Below are positions 52,528-61,710 of a DNA stretch of 64,000 bases, piece by piece. Numbering within the stretch: the stretch's first letter is position 1; each line of letters opens with the position of its first letter. The DNA comes from an uncultured Schlesneria sp. GTDB taxonomy: Bacteria; Planctomycetota; Planctomycetia; Planctomycetales; Planctomycetaceae. A model generated the notes under the pieces. The model did no database searches. It was not told where the DNA came from and worked only from the letters and a program-made list of their open reading frames with translations. Position numbers and translations under genes: made by a program. The stretch is from assembly GCA_903904835.1 (NCBI GenBank), contig CAIVEI010000088.1, forward strand, positions 62,001-126,000. Direction: 5' to 3'.

Positions 52528-52554
52528 CATGCTCTGAGCCGGGCTCAGAGCATG
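52528..52554. repeat. Near-perfect 27-base palindrome
   Basis: Arms CATGCTCTGAGCC (52528-52540) and its complement (52542-52554) flank a single base. No U-run follows on either strand. It lies in a gene-free stretch between the phosphatase-like gene and a minus-strand membrane gene. Confidence 0.7.
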
Positions 52555-52649
52555 AACGCGTTCGGCCATCAAGAGTTACCTTAAACCCGACGCGAAACGC
52601 GATCCAACGAGCAGTAAATTCGACTCCAGCGGCATCGAAACGCGTATGA

Positions 52650-53006
52650 TCAGGCAATCTTCTGTTGGTCGATCCAGAAGCCAAGGAACGCACCGGCTAA
52701 AGACCCAACGCAAAGGCTTGCAGCGATTGCACCTGGAATTTGCCAGGATGCGAACCCGATCGCCACCGCAACTGTCCAGATCACAAACAGCATTAAGACC
52801 AAAACGTGATCAATATCTTGTTTTCGACTACCAAAACCGTCGCAGCACTTCACGACATCGTCATCAATGTGGGCTGCTACCCAAATCGGAAAAAGCGCTG
52901 GAAGCAGGAAAGCACCGCAGACAGATCCGATAAGCATGGAACGAGTCATTCCCGGATTGTCTAAAGTCTTCTGCACGTTCAATGATCGATAAACTGAAGA
53001 AAGCAT
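52650..53006 (-). CDS. Small membrane protein
   Basis: A 118-aa protein from the ATG at 53006, which overlaps the stop of the upstream small frame in the arrangement TAATG; a start at 53021 is also open. It has three hydrophobic segments (MLIGSVCGAFLLPALFPIWVA, VLVLMLFVIWTVAVAIGFASW, ASLCVGSLAGAFLGFWI) and a CC pair between. No family recognised. Confidence 0.6.
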   Translation of the reverse strand: MLSSVYRSLNVQKTLDNPGMTRSMLIGSVCGAFLLPALFPIWVAAHIDDDVVKCCDGFGSRKQDIDHVLVLMLFVIWTVAVAIGFASWQIPGAIAASLCVGSLAGAFLGFWIDQQKIA

Positions 53007-53263
53007 TAAATCAACTCCCAAAAGTCATACAGTCGGCCCTGGAAACCATATTCCAGTGTGAGTCCTTCACGAAGAATTCGGCGAGCTAGAACAGTTTCGC
53101 TAGCCGTTTCCCTCAAGAAATCGCAAATCCTTTGCCTGCACTTCTGTGTAACCAATACGTGTACTAAAATTTCCTTGTACACGGAGTCGTCGGAGGCTTT
53201 GTAACACAAGTCTTCCGAAAATGCAACATTTTGTCGCGTTGCACTTAAACCGTGGGGCAACAA
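53006..53263 (-). CDS. Possible small protein coupled to the membrane gene
   Basis: An 85-codon frame whose TAA overlaps the start of the next gene (TAATG), which is the only strong point in its favour. The sequence is charged and unremarkable (SVYKEILVHVLVTQKCRQRICDFLRE). I do not recognise it and it may be chance. Confidence 0.3.
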   Translation of the reverse strand: MLPHGLSATRQNVAFSEDLCYKASDDSVYKEILVHVLVTQKCRQRICDFLRETASETVLARRILREGLTLEYGFQGRLYDFWELI

Positions 53264-53570
53264 GTCCTTGAGTCATCACAAAGCCCTCGGAGCTTGATCG
53301 TTGAATGAGACGTGCAGGCGACTCATCACACCGAACCGTTGATGGTTGTGGAATCGGTTAAGTAACGCCGTGCAATTGAGACGAAATGAGTCTGCTGAAG
53401 CCGTAACCTCAAAAGTTCGCCTCATTGTAAGGATGCGAACGGACCAAGCTGTTAATTCGATTCCTTCGAATCCGCTTGACGCGACATTCAATTGGACATG
53501 TCGCTCTGTAGCTTGAAAACAGGTTGCACCAATTCTGTGGGTCAACCAGAGATGGCAATCTGCATGGTGA
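53264..53570. other. Gene-free stretch
   Basis: About 307 bases between the small frame and the glycosyltransferase. A minus-strand frame (53276-53545) is open but has no recognisable domain, and I leave it out. I see no hairpin of note. Confidence 0.4.
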
Positions 53571-55019
53571 TTACGTGCTGGATACCTCTTGAATCAGCGA
53601 ACGTCGTCCACGACGGATGACCTCTACGATCACATCCCAACCCGCGACGACGCAAACGATCATCAGGGGTTCAAGGATCATCCGGTAGCGGTACGAGGGA
53701 TACTCAACAACCGCGGTGAGAAACGACGTTCCTAAAATCGCAGCCGTGAGGACCGCAGCAAGCTTCCAGGTCCTGGGACTCAGCCACAAACCACCGAGAC
53801 CAACCAGTGCCAGGGTGCTCATCATTTCGATTCCCAGCAGGCGACCTTCCCAGGCGTTTTTCAACCAGGCATCGCGAAACGTTTGACATCGCTGATTTCC
53901 CCATGAAAGATCACCATTATCAGCCAATTGATCAAATTCAGGCAGCCCCTCGAAGAATGCCATGGAATAAGAGTAGACCGATCTCCAAAAGTCGATTGAT
54001 CGCCAGATGAACCGAGCCAACGTCCTGAGTAGATTGCGTGAGATTGCTTCTTGCGACACCGATTTCATTAACTCGTCAGCTTCAACATCGGATAATCCTG
54101 CTTCTGTCAACCGATTCGTGACGGTCCATTGATTGTTCCAGGCAGGGACGCCCCCTCCCTTCAGAACCATTTCTTGCAACCGGCGTGACGCTTCTGTTTC
54201 TGGTAGCGATGGAGGGGTTGGTTGGCCTGGGCCGAATGTCGTCAGCCATAATTCACGTCCGAGAAACACCGTCAGCGAGGGACGCTGAAACAGCAGTTGG
54301 TTGCGGATCATCCATGGTCCCAGCATCACCGACAAGACTCCGACCGTAACGAATGCGCTGATGAACCGCTCTCGCGACGATGAATTGATCTTGGCTGGAT
54401 GCAATAACCAGTAAGCGACGAACCACGCTGGAGCGAGAGTCGCGGCGACGGGACGAAGCAGCCACGAAAAACCCCAAAGTAATCCTGTCAAGAATGAGCG
54501 TCGCAACGAGATTTGTTCGCCAAGCAAGCTCATTGAAACAAGAGTTGCCGTGAAAAACAAAGTAAAAAACGTCTCTGTCATAATCGTGCTGGCATGACTC
54601 GGGCGCGCGGCACTGATCACACAAATTCCTAACGACAAAACGGCCATCCAGGGTCGACCGGTCAATCGCATTGTCCACCAGGCTGTCAAAACAGACGTCA
54701 GCCACACCGCACAATATTGCAATGCCACGACAACAAACCAGCCATGGCGACCACATAACACCTTCAATAAACCAATCATCCACGGATAGCCAGGGGTGCG
54801 ATACGCAACCGGATTACGGGCCATCCAGATATCGGCTTGTGCCACCTGATCGCCGAGCATCCAGTAACCTCCGGCATCCGAGGCCCGGACAGCGGGTGCC
54901 GCGGCACAGAAGGCCGCCAACTTCACCGCTTCGACAAGCAAAAGGATCAAACATGCCGCGGCGGCAAATGTAAACGTCGGTTTCTTGGTTTTTGTCTCCG
55001 CAACCACTGACATCTCCAA
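53571..55019 (-). CDS. PMT-family membrane glycosyltransferase (GT39/ArnT-like)
   Basis: A 482-aa protein with about ten hydrophobic segments. The first loop carries ASDAGGYWMLGDQVAQ and YRTPGYPWMIG, the D-x-x-Y and Arg-Thr-Pro-Gly-Tyr-Pro pattern of polyprenyl-phosphate-dependent mannosyl or arabinosyl transferases. A soluble stretch lies between the seventh and eighth segments (residues ~270-340). It probably transfers a sugar from a lipid carrier to an extracellular acceptor. Starts at 55019 or the third-codon ATG are equal. Confidence 0.8.
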   Translation of the reverse strand: MEMSVVAETKTKKPTFTFAAAACLILLLVEAVKLAAFCAAAPAVRASDAGGYWMLGDQVAQADIWMARNPVAYRTPGYPWMIGLLKVLCGRHGWFVVVALQYCAVWLTSVLTAWWTMRLTGRPWMAVLSLGICVISAARPSHASTIMTETFFTLFFTATLVSMSLLGEQISLRRSFLTGLLWGFSWLLRPVAATLAPAWFVAYWLLHPAKINSSSRERFISAFVTVGVLSVMLGPWMIRNQLLFQRPSLTVFLGRELWLTTFGPGQPTPPSLPETEASRRLQEMVLKGGGVPAWNNQWTVTNRLTEAGLSDVEADELMKSVSQEAISRNLLRTLARFIWRSIDFWRSVYSYSMAFFEGLPEFDQLADNGDLSWGNQRCQTFRDAWLKNAWEGRLLGIEMMSTLALVGLGGLWLSPRTWKLAAVLTAAILGTSFLTAVVEYPSYRYRMILEPLMIVCVVAGWDVIVEVIRRGRRSLIQEVSST

Positions 55020-55348
55020 ATAATTGCCGGCGCTCGTTAAACGTCATGTTGGTGCAGCGTCAGCCAAAGCAAAAATACATTCCTGGTAATTGGGCTAAGA
55101 TCAATCGGATTCGACAACGTAAATGTTGCAGCAAGCTCTTTCGAAATACAATTCATCTGCGATTCAGTAAGCGATGATCGGAATACATCATGGCAGCAAG
55201 TGTCAGGAAAACGACTGAAAAGGTATCTCAACAAACGCCCTTGACTGAAAAGAGCACAGCGTAAGCGACGCGCGCAACCCATCAGGAGGCGAGGCTGGGT
55301 TCGAGAAATATTGTTGTCACTGACGGATGCCACTACGGTCGAGACTCG

Positions 55349-55540
55349 GGGTGCCACGGTTTTGGAGTCTTCGACAAGGCCGTGTCTTCATGGTGCGATC
55401 ACGCGTTCGAAGAACACGGCCTTACCAAACACGGCCTTACCAAACACGGCATTACCGAACACGGCATTACCGAACACGGCATTACCGAACACGGCCTTAC
55501 CAAACACGGCCTTACCGAAGACGGTAAAACCGTGGCACCC
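55349..55540. repeat. 15-bp minisatellite inside a 15-bp inverted repeat
   Basis: About eight tandem units of 15 bases (based on ACACGGCCTTACCAA, with a second type CATTACCGA) occupy about 55415-55525. Perfect 15-base inverted repeats lie at 55349-55363 and 55526-55540 (GGGTGCCACGGTTTT and its complement). Being a multiple of three, the units are open in several frames: the plus strand gives HG(L/I)T(K/E) repeats and the minus strand FG(K/N)AV pentapeptides, but the flanks have no signal of coding. Confidence 0.85.
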
Positions 55541-55690
55541 ATCATCGAGGCTTTTTGTTCCAAAAGCATTTCCGCCGCCGAGTGCAAACATCCATCCTCA
55601 GTTCATTTCATCTCAGCATCCTTGCCCTTCCGATGCAAACTCTTCGCGCCACTCAAAGAAATCAAACGTTAGTACGACGAAAACAACAGT

Positions 55691-55841
55691 CGAGGCGAGT
55701 CAGCGTGCGTCAGCCCCCGGACTCTTAATTCGGCGAATACGGACTGCCGGTTGTTTGACATGAACCACCCCGTGTTTGCGTGGTTCATTCTGTCGTCCAA
55801 AGCCACGGACGAAGAGTCCGCTGACGCACCCCGGCTCGCCT
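55691..55841. repeat. Imperfect inverted repeat element
   Basis: The left arm near 55691-55725 (AGGCGAGTCAGCGTGCGTCA and on) and the right arm ending near 55841 are imperfect inverted copies of about 30 bases, sharing GTGCGTCAGC and GGACTCTT. A further copy of the arm words (GTGCGTAAGCCCCCGGACTC) occurs at 55914-55936. Confidence 0.6.
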
Positions 55842-56203
55842 GAACAATGCGCGAATGATGATCCAATTCTGAACCCATTGTCTGACGCACATCAACCAGA
55901 TGTGCCGGCCCAGAGTGCGTAAGCCCCCGGACTCTTTTCTTCTACAAATTCTTCGCAGCGTGCGAAGAAATCAAACGTTATTAGCACGAAACGCCGAGTC
56001 GCGACGTGAACACCGTTTGAAATTGCGCGACCTCATTGGTATTTTGACGTTCGAGTTGCAATCTCTGGAAGTACAACGTTCGTCCGGAAGTGGCACAACC
56101 GCAGACAGCGAAACATCAAAAGATCCCGGCTCGAACGCAAAGCATTTGTTTTGATTTTCCGCAAATTGGTGATCGAATCCTTCGAATCCTAAGGCGATCA
56201 AAC

Positions 56204-57049
56204 ATGCAGCGATACATACTTCCCCTGATGTCGATTGCTTTTCTGACCGGCCCGCTACAACCGATCTCCTTCGCCGGGATTCCCATCATCTACGGACACG
56301 GCGAAAAAGTGGAAAAAATGGGGGAATTGCCGGATGGCGCTCGCGAGTCGATAAGGAACGAACTGGGCCAGGAAGTCTCCGTCGGATTCCTGTACCGTCA
56401 TGCCCACGTTTACCACCTCGATTTCTGGACCTGGGATGGCAAGCACGTGCTTTTCAACGGCGACCGTTACTGGAAAATGGAAGATGGCCAATGGCTCATG
56501 CTACTTAGCGAGTCACCTTCGCAAAAATTCGGTAAACCGTACGCGTATCGATTTCCGCTCGGACTGATAATTTTGTGCGTGATTATCGCGATGGGTGTAC
56601 TGCAGCCAATTGTTTCACCGAGCGATGAGCAGAGACTGGCAAAAGTCGTTAAAGATTCAAGATACCTCGCGGCCGCAGATTCTGTTCTGCCGAATGATCG
56701 TGAGTGCCTTAGTACCGACTACGACGATGAGCGATTCGATTCCGCAATTGCCTCGCTTAAGGATTACGGGATTTCGGAGGACAAGGCTCGCATGAACCTG
56801 AGAATTCTTCTCAATGCGAAGTGCGCACATCGATCGTTGCAGATCGACGAGGCAGTTCGCACGATTCATTTGACCGAGAGCAGCCCCACGAATGAGCGCA
56901 TTGCGTATTTAGAATGGTTGAGGGAAGCAATCCCCGAATCAGACCAGCGGCGAGAATTTGTCGTGCAGACATTACTGATCGCTCGTGCGAATGCAAAAGT
57001 TGATACAGCTCCATCCGAACAAGTGATCAAGCAGGATCTTCCAACCTGA
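56204..57049 (+). CDS. Exported membrane-anchored protein of unknown function
   Basis: A 281-aa protein from the ATG at 56204, which begins a signal peptide (MQRYILPLMSIAFLTGPLQPISFA). A soluble domain (GHGEKVEKMGELP, TWDGKHVLFNGDRYWKM) is followed by a hydrophobic segment (FPLGLIILCVIIAMGVLQPIV) near residue 120, then a helical C-terminal half. No family recognised. The TPR gene starts 20 bases after its stop. Confidence 0.65.
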   Translation: MQRYILPLMSIAFLTGPLQPISFAGIPIIYGHGEKVEKMGELPDGARESIRNELGQEVSVGFLYRHAHVYHLDFWTWDGKHVLFNGDRYWKMEDGQWLMLLSESPSQKFGKPYAYRFPLGLIILCVIIAMGVLQPIVSPSDEQRLAKVVKDSRYLAAADSVLPNDRECLSTDYDDERFDSAIASLKDYGISEDKARMNLRILLNAKCAHRSLQIDEAVRTIHLTESSPTNERIAYLEWLREAIPESDQRREFVVQTLLIARANAKVDTAPSEQVIKQDLPT

Positions 57050-57069
57050 CTGCCCGTGGAGCACCTCCT

Positions 57070-60003
57070 ATGACCGAGATCGATCCTCAAGCCAAATTCC
57101 CCGACATGCAGCCCGTAACCACGATGCCGTCACTCGGGACGATGTTTGGCACCGGACTTAAAATGTGCGGTTATCGCGACGAGGATGCCGAAACAGGAAG
57201 CTACGTCAAAACGCAGTGTTTCTGTTTATTGGGGATTCCACTTTTCTCGCTACGCGCATTCCGGATGGCAAACTGGCAGCAAGGAATCTTACTTCTTGGA
57301 CGTGAGCCTTTATCTCTCTTCGAAAAGACTTGGAATTTCGGTTCTGCGTGGATGCTCGCGATCTTGACCTTTCTCTCATTCTGGATCCCGTACACCAACA
57401 GTCCTGAATACCTCGCCGAGAAGGCGTTTGCGGACGCAGATCGCCTGGTCTCAACGGGCGATCCGGTTGGCGCTGCGGAGAAATACCAAATCGTTCTTAT
57501 TGACCATCCTAGCCACGCTGATCGTGCTGCGGAATCAATGACGAGACTTATCCAGGGACCGATACGTCAAGCAACGCTGAAAGACGCCGAACGTGTCTTA
57601 CGGATCGCGCTCGATTTTCAGTTCAAACCCAAGTCACCGTTAACCGCTGCGGCTATTGAGAATTGTGGACGGGAACTCGTGGAAAAATCCGGCGAATCGG
57701 ATCCAACCGCTGCATTAGCTCTACTGGACACCATCGCCCCGTTTGCGTCGAAGCCAGATTTGCTGGATACGATCCGCCTCCGGTTGTTAGGCATCTTAAT
57801 GGATCGCGAGCCTGACAGTCTGGTATGCGCGTCGCAACTGGCTGCGATTTATGAAAGTCGTAACGAATTAGAAAAGTGCAAAGATCTTTTGGAACGCCAT
57901 CGAAGTCGGCTCGGCAACACAGTTGGCGCACGCATTCTCGGACAAATCGCCGCGCGACAAGGTGATTACGATCAGGCGGTCGATTTATTATCCCCGTATG
58001 TCGCAGAACGGTTACCACGACTGCATGAAGCAGAGAAGACCTATCGCCGCTCGATTCTCAAGACTCAAGAAAAGGTCATTGAGTTGTTCAAAAAGGGCAA
58101 AGCACCTGCGGACGTCTACCAGCGAGCGCGAAGCGCACCTGTCGCCCAACAAGATACGATCATCCGTGAATACATCGAATCGCAGTTGCAAGAGGACGTT
58201 GCCATCAGGAAGAGCCAGCAGCGGCTGATGGTCGAAACAAGTGTTGTCCCGGTCGTGCTGAATCTCGGCATGGTCCGTTTAAACCGCGCTCAGGCAACGT
58301 CGGACCAGGAAGTCCGGCGGCGGGAATTGGAACAGGCAGAAAAAACCTTTCTCGAAATTCGCGGTGCGGCCGGCGAGACCGACGAATACCGTATTTATCT
58401 TGGTCAAGTCTACTATTGGCTCGGGAGGCCCGCAGACGGACGAAAACTGTTTGACGAGCTCCTGGAATCGCATCAGCGCAGTTATCCAATGCTGATCAAC
58501 GTCTGCCGGACACTCTTCAATCTTGGAGCCTTTTCGGATTCAAGAGCCCTCGCGGAAGAGGCCTACAAAAAGGAACGCGACCAATCCAAGAAATACGTGG
58601 CCGCATCGTTGCGCGCGGTCGCGCCCGTTGACGAAGATGATCAATTGACGTGGTTACGCCTTGCCGACCCATCAGACCCCGAAATTCAGGCTCTTTTGAA
58701 TGACTTGCTGGCTCGTCGAGCAATCGCTGAACATCGAGACGAAGATGCAGTGAAGCATTTGCATCAATCGATCGAGGCACGTAATAGACAAGTTGAGTCG
58801 AGTTCGTCGCTTAATAACGGAGCACACACATTTTTCAAGCTCTACTCATTGACGGGAAACCGAGATGATTTCGTCAAGGGCGTTAAGATGCTGGATCGTG
58901 GAGTGAAACTTAACCCGCGAAGTGGCATTTTGCTGGAAAATACGGCAAAGGCAGCGGTTGAAAGTGCGCTCATGGAGATCATTGGTGACAGGATCGACCT
59001 GGCGACCTTGAAAGAGAAACCCCAATTAATGCATCTGCCTTACCTGTACGACGATGAAGCCGGCTGGAACCACTCGGTCGACCTATTAAATCGCCACTCA
59101 GAAGTCAATAAGGCGATTGACTATTTCGACCGTGCCGTCATGGTGTCACCAAAAAATCAGGGAATCTACGAGAATACTCGATCGATCCTGTCGAATCGAC
59201 GTGATTCAGGTTCGTTGCGAAAACTTCAGCAACGTCTTGAGACTGTTGAACTGGATTTTACGGACTCCAAACGCCGGACCGAGGAGTTCGTAAGCGGCAA
59301 ATACGATGAAAAGTACCTGGGGGATCTGGCGTTCGCAAACGAGCGTTATGAGGAATTGATGAGGGTGACCCGGAATCGTCCGCCGGCCACAACGTTCGCC
59401 GTGGCGACTGGACATTGGCTTGCAAATCAGATGTCCCGTTACGAAATGGGGATCCAAATTGATTTCGATGAACTCGTTCGCGTCGCTGAAGAGGCACATA
59501 CAATCGCTCCCTCAGCGTCGACCAGGCAATACTTGTATTTCTCGCTTTTATATCGTGCCAGCAACGATCTGACTCAGACACAACCCGCTTATGCTCAAAT
59601 GGTGACCAGAATACGTCGATCGCTTCAACTTACGAATTTGATTGCAGTGGCTTTATCGCAGTCCGGCGACCTGCGCCAAGCTGTGATCGACAATTCGGAT
59701 GTCCGCCGTGCTGCAATGCTGATCATCGAAGAACAAAACAAAATGCCCCACCGTGGTTCAACCTGGGACTGGGCTGTAGTCCAAGCCTTTGATGAAGCTC
59801 AAGCGACAAGAATCCGCGATCACGTCTTGAACGACGAATTTCGCCAGTTGAATGCATTGATATCCAGGAAACTGTCACCCGCAGACGCAGCAAGAGCGTT
59901 CAATGACTCTTGGACCAGCCAAATGGCAGGGAATACAGCAGAAGCAACGGAGATCCTGAAACGTTACGCAGATCAGGGAATTCAACTTCCGTTCGACCCG
60001 TGA
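57070..60003 (+). CDS. Large TPR protein with one membrane segment
   Basis: A 977-aa protein. After ~90 soluble residues, one hydrophobic segment (AWMLAILTFLSFWIPY) anchors it; the remaining ~870 residues are tandem helical repeats of TPR/SEL1 type (for example ADADRLVSTGDPVGAAEKYQ, QIAARQGDYDQAVDLLSPYV, LGQVYYWLGRPADGRKLFDE). TPR arrays bind partner proteins. It shares an operon with the preceding membrane gene, and the FHA, zinc-ribbon and TIR genes follow nearby, which would fit an envelope or signalling assembly. No catalytic motif seen. Confidence 0.8.
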   Translation: MTEIDPQAKFPDMQPVTTMPSLGTMFGTGLKMCGYRDEDAETGSYVKTQCFCLLGIPLFSLRAFRMANWQQGILLLGREPLSLFEKTWNFGSAWMLAILTFLSFWIPYTNSPEYLAEKAFADADRLVSTGDPVGAAEKYQIVLIDHPSHADRAAESMTRLIQGPIRQATLKDAERVLRIALDFQFKPKSPLTAAAIENCGRELVEKSGESDPTAALALLDTIAPFASKPDLLDTIRLRLLGILMDREPDSLVCASQLAAIYESRNELEKCKDLLERHRSRLGNTVGARILGQIAARQGDYDQAVDLLSPYVAERLPRLHEAEKTYRRSILKTQEKVIELFKKGKAPADVYQRARSAPVAQQDTIIREYIESQLQEDVAIRKSQQRLMVETSVVPVVLNLGMVRLNRAQATSDQEVRRRELEQAEKTFLEIRGAAGETDEYRIYLGQVYYWLGRPADGRKLFDELLESHQRSYPMLINVCRTLFNLGAFSDSRALAEEAYKKERDQSKKYVAASLRAVAPVDEDDQLTWLRLADPSDPEIQALLNDLLARRAIAEHRDEDAVKHLHQSIEARNRQVESSSSLNNGAHTFFKLYSLTGNRDDFVKGVKMLDRGVKLNPRSGILLENTAKAAVESALMEIIGDRIDLATLKEKPQLMHLPYLYDDEAGWNHSVDLLNRHSEVNKAIDYFDRAVMVSPKNQGIYENTRSILSNRRDSGSLRKLQQRLETVELDFTDSKRRTEEFVSGKYDEKYLGDLAFANERYEELMRVTRNRPPATTFAVATGHWLANQMSRYEMGIQIDFDELVRVAEEAHTIAPSASTRQYLYFSLLYRASNDLTQTQPAYAQMVTRIRRSLQLTNLIAVALSQSGDLRQAVIDNSDVRRAAMLIIEEQNKMPHRGSTWDWAVVQAFDEAQATRIRDHVLNDEFRQLNALISRKLSPADAARAFNDSWTSQMAGNTAEATEILKRYADQGIQLPFDP

Positions 60004-60137
60004 TGAAAGCGAAGCGACTGAACTCGTTTTATTTGCCGCGAAGTCAAACGTGCCAGCCACCGAATACGGTATTGATTGACACATTGATCATTCGCAAGGC
60101 TCCAACGTTAAGTCTTCTCCTCCTCCTCATCTCTCGA

Positions 60138-60638
60138 TCAAAGAGGATTCTTCGGCACATACGATGCATGAAACCGCATTGCGACGCAGCTTACACGAAT
60201 GACGTCACCATCTTTAAGTTCGACGGAACCAGTAATAGGAGCACCGTTCACGTACGTTCCACTGGCAGAACTCAAGTCAATTATTTGACACTGGCCGTCG
60301 TGTTCCGTTATCGCGGCGTGTTGGTGTCTGACCATCTGACTGTCTATCCAGACTTCGCAGTTCAGATTTCGGCCAATCACCATCCGGCCACCAGGCAGCT
60401 GGTATAATTGTCCAATCTGCGAGGAAGGCCCAGAAGTCGAAATCAGTTCAAGAACCAGCCCACGGAATTGCGTCACTTTATCGAGCGACAAAATCTTCTC
60501 TTCACGCAAGCGGTTGTACTGAATTTGGTTTCGCTCCTTTTGTTCATGCTCGTGCTGTTCTCGCGCTTGCTGTTCCTGCAAAGTGTTGCGCGTCAGGCGA
60601 GACTTCAGGTAATTCAAGCATTCCACAACGAGATTCAT
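60138..60638 (-). CDS. FHA-domain protein
   Basis: A 166-aa protein from the ATG at 60638; the frame is open to 60758, but the extra residues read through the 16-bp inverted repeat at 60706-60756 and lack family character. The N-terminal half is helical and rich in Gln, Glu and Arg (NTLQEQQAREQHEHEQKERN), a likely coiled coil. The C-terminal FHA domain has GGRMVIGRNLNCEVWI, VRHQHAAI and SSASGTYVNG. FHA domains bind phosphothreonine, so it probably works with a Ser/Thr kinase, none of which lies in the window. Confidence 0.85.
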   Translation of the reverse strand: MNLVVECLNYLKSRLTRNTLQEQQAREQHEHEQKERNQIQYNRLREEKILSLDKVTQFRGLVLELISTSGPSSQIGQLYQLPGGRMVIGRNLNCEVWIDSQMVRHQHAAITEHDGQCQIIDLSSASGTYVNGAPITGSVELKDGDVIRVSCVAMRFHASYVPKNPL

Positions 60639-60705
60639 CCCCGAACCTTCCGTATCATCACCAATCACGCCTTTGCAAAATGTTAGAAAATCATGATTGT
60701 TCGAC

Positions 60706-60756
60706 GAAGAAACTGGGACAGATCCATCTCTTATCTGGACCTGTCCCAGTTTCTTC
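60706..60756. repeat. 16-bp perfect inverted repeat near the FHA gene start
   Basis: Arms GAAGAAACTGGGACAG (60706-60721) and its complement (60741-60756) are separated by 19 bases. It lies just upstream of the FHA gene start at 60638, and could be a REP-like element or regulatory hairpin. Confidence 0.75.
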
Positions 60757-60828
60757 ATGAATGGGTCAACGAAAGCATTCAGTCAACAACCATTGATTCC
60801 GACAACAGGCTGCCATACTGCCCGACAA

Positions 60829-61371
60829 TTAAATGCTGTTGCCCTGATTACTTATCGGGTTAGGCTGTAATTGTTTTGATTTCTCGATCGCCTCCAAGAC
60901 GTCGAACGACATCCGTTCCATCACGATTCCGGCGAGGGCCGGAGAGGGCGAAGTTGGAGTTCGGATAAAAAGAATCGCCAGCAAATTCACAGGTAAGCAG
61001 AAGATATTGAAGAAGATTGCGCGCGGACTCCACCATCCCAAAAAAAAGCAATGAGCAGCGGCAGTGAGCCTGTTTTTTCGGCCACATCTCGCACAACAAA
61101 GGACGGAATTGCTTTCTAAATGGTAAGCAAGCAGCATCCCCGTCACTTTGGTCCATGAATAGAGGTCTAGCGGCCCATCACGTTGGCACGCCGGGCACGG
61201 GGAATTGAATGTGTTTTCGATCGCGGTTTGGATTGTCTCAGCGGGAACTAATTCCTCGACGACTTTAATCCTGAAGCGTGAAACGCATCCTTCATTACAG
61301 AATGGCAATCCGTATAAAGAGTCGCCCCCAGCGATAATGCGACTGCCGCAACTCGTGCATTTCTCGAACAT
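60829..61371 (-). CDS. Zinc-ribbon membrane protein
   Basis: A 180-aa protein. It opens MFEKCTSCGSRI with a following FCNEGC, and has CPACQ and CCARCG pairs, so at least two zinc sites are probable. Two hydrophobic stretches (FFLGWWSPRAIFFNIFCLPVNLLAILFI) follow, then a helical tail. It may be a small membrane-bound metal-binding protein. Family unknown to me. It is on the same strand as the FHA gene and separated from it by 190 bases. Confidence 0.6.
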   Translation of the reverse strand: MFEKCTSCGSRIIAGGDSLYGLPFCNEGCVSRFRIKVVEELVPAETIQTAIENTFNSPCPACQRDGPLDLYSWTKVTGMLLAYHLESNSVLCCARCGRKNRLTAAAHCFFLGWWSPRAIFFNIFCLPVNLLAILFIRTPTSPSPALAGIVMERMSFDVLEAIEKSKQLQPNPISNQGNSI

Positions 61372-61710
61372 TGTCGCATTCCTCTGTGGTTCATTGGTTT
61401 AAATTGAGAAAAACAGCGGTGCCATGAATCGAGTACGGAAATTGATTGCTGACGCCGCAGTTTGTCCAAACGCGTCTCGAAGATAAAACCCGTACTTCGT
61501 GAAATCGACAAAGTCAGCATTCAAAGGAAGAATTTCAGGAATCTCAGGGGACACATCTTTCATAAAAGCTTTGCCCGCTCCAATTCTGATCGCTTCCGAC
61601 GCTAGTAGCATCGTTCACGATGGACAAATCGGGAATCATTCCAGTCTAATTCCAGATGAGACTGGCAGCGAGCGCACAGATTTGTTCCTCCGAACAGCGG
61701 GCACCGTAAA
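61372..61710. other. Intergenic region upstream of the TIR gene
   Basis: About 340 bases between divergent genes. A 70-codon minus-strand frame (61399-61611) is open, but I see no ribosome-binding site or family, so I do not call it. The TIR gene promoter should lie here. Confidence 0.4.

Larger units (their letters stand above)
55020..56203. other. Repeat-rich gene-free region
   Basis: Nearly 1.2 kb with no gene I would support. It contains a 15-base minisatellite within a 15-bp inverted repeat (55349-55540), a second inverted repeat near 55690-55841, and a direct repeat of about 15 bases (GAAATCAAACGTTA at 55660 and 55964). The remaining bases carry no clear feature. It separates the glycosyltransferase from the membrane/TPR group. 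Confidence 0.6.

Noticed and set aside
53276-53545. A minus-strand 89-codon frame
   Set aside because: No domain, no start signal and no neighbour support; it may be part of a repeat.
55382-55672. A protein of HG(L/I)T(K/E) repeats
   Set aside because: The frame is open only because the 15-base unit is a multiple of three. There is no ribosome-binding site or domain at either flank, and the minus strand is open too.
61399-61611. A 70-codon minus-strand gene before the TIR gene
   Set aside because: No ribosome-binding site, domain or conserved neighbour; it is just an open frame.
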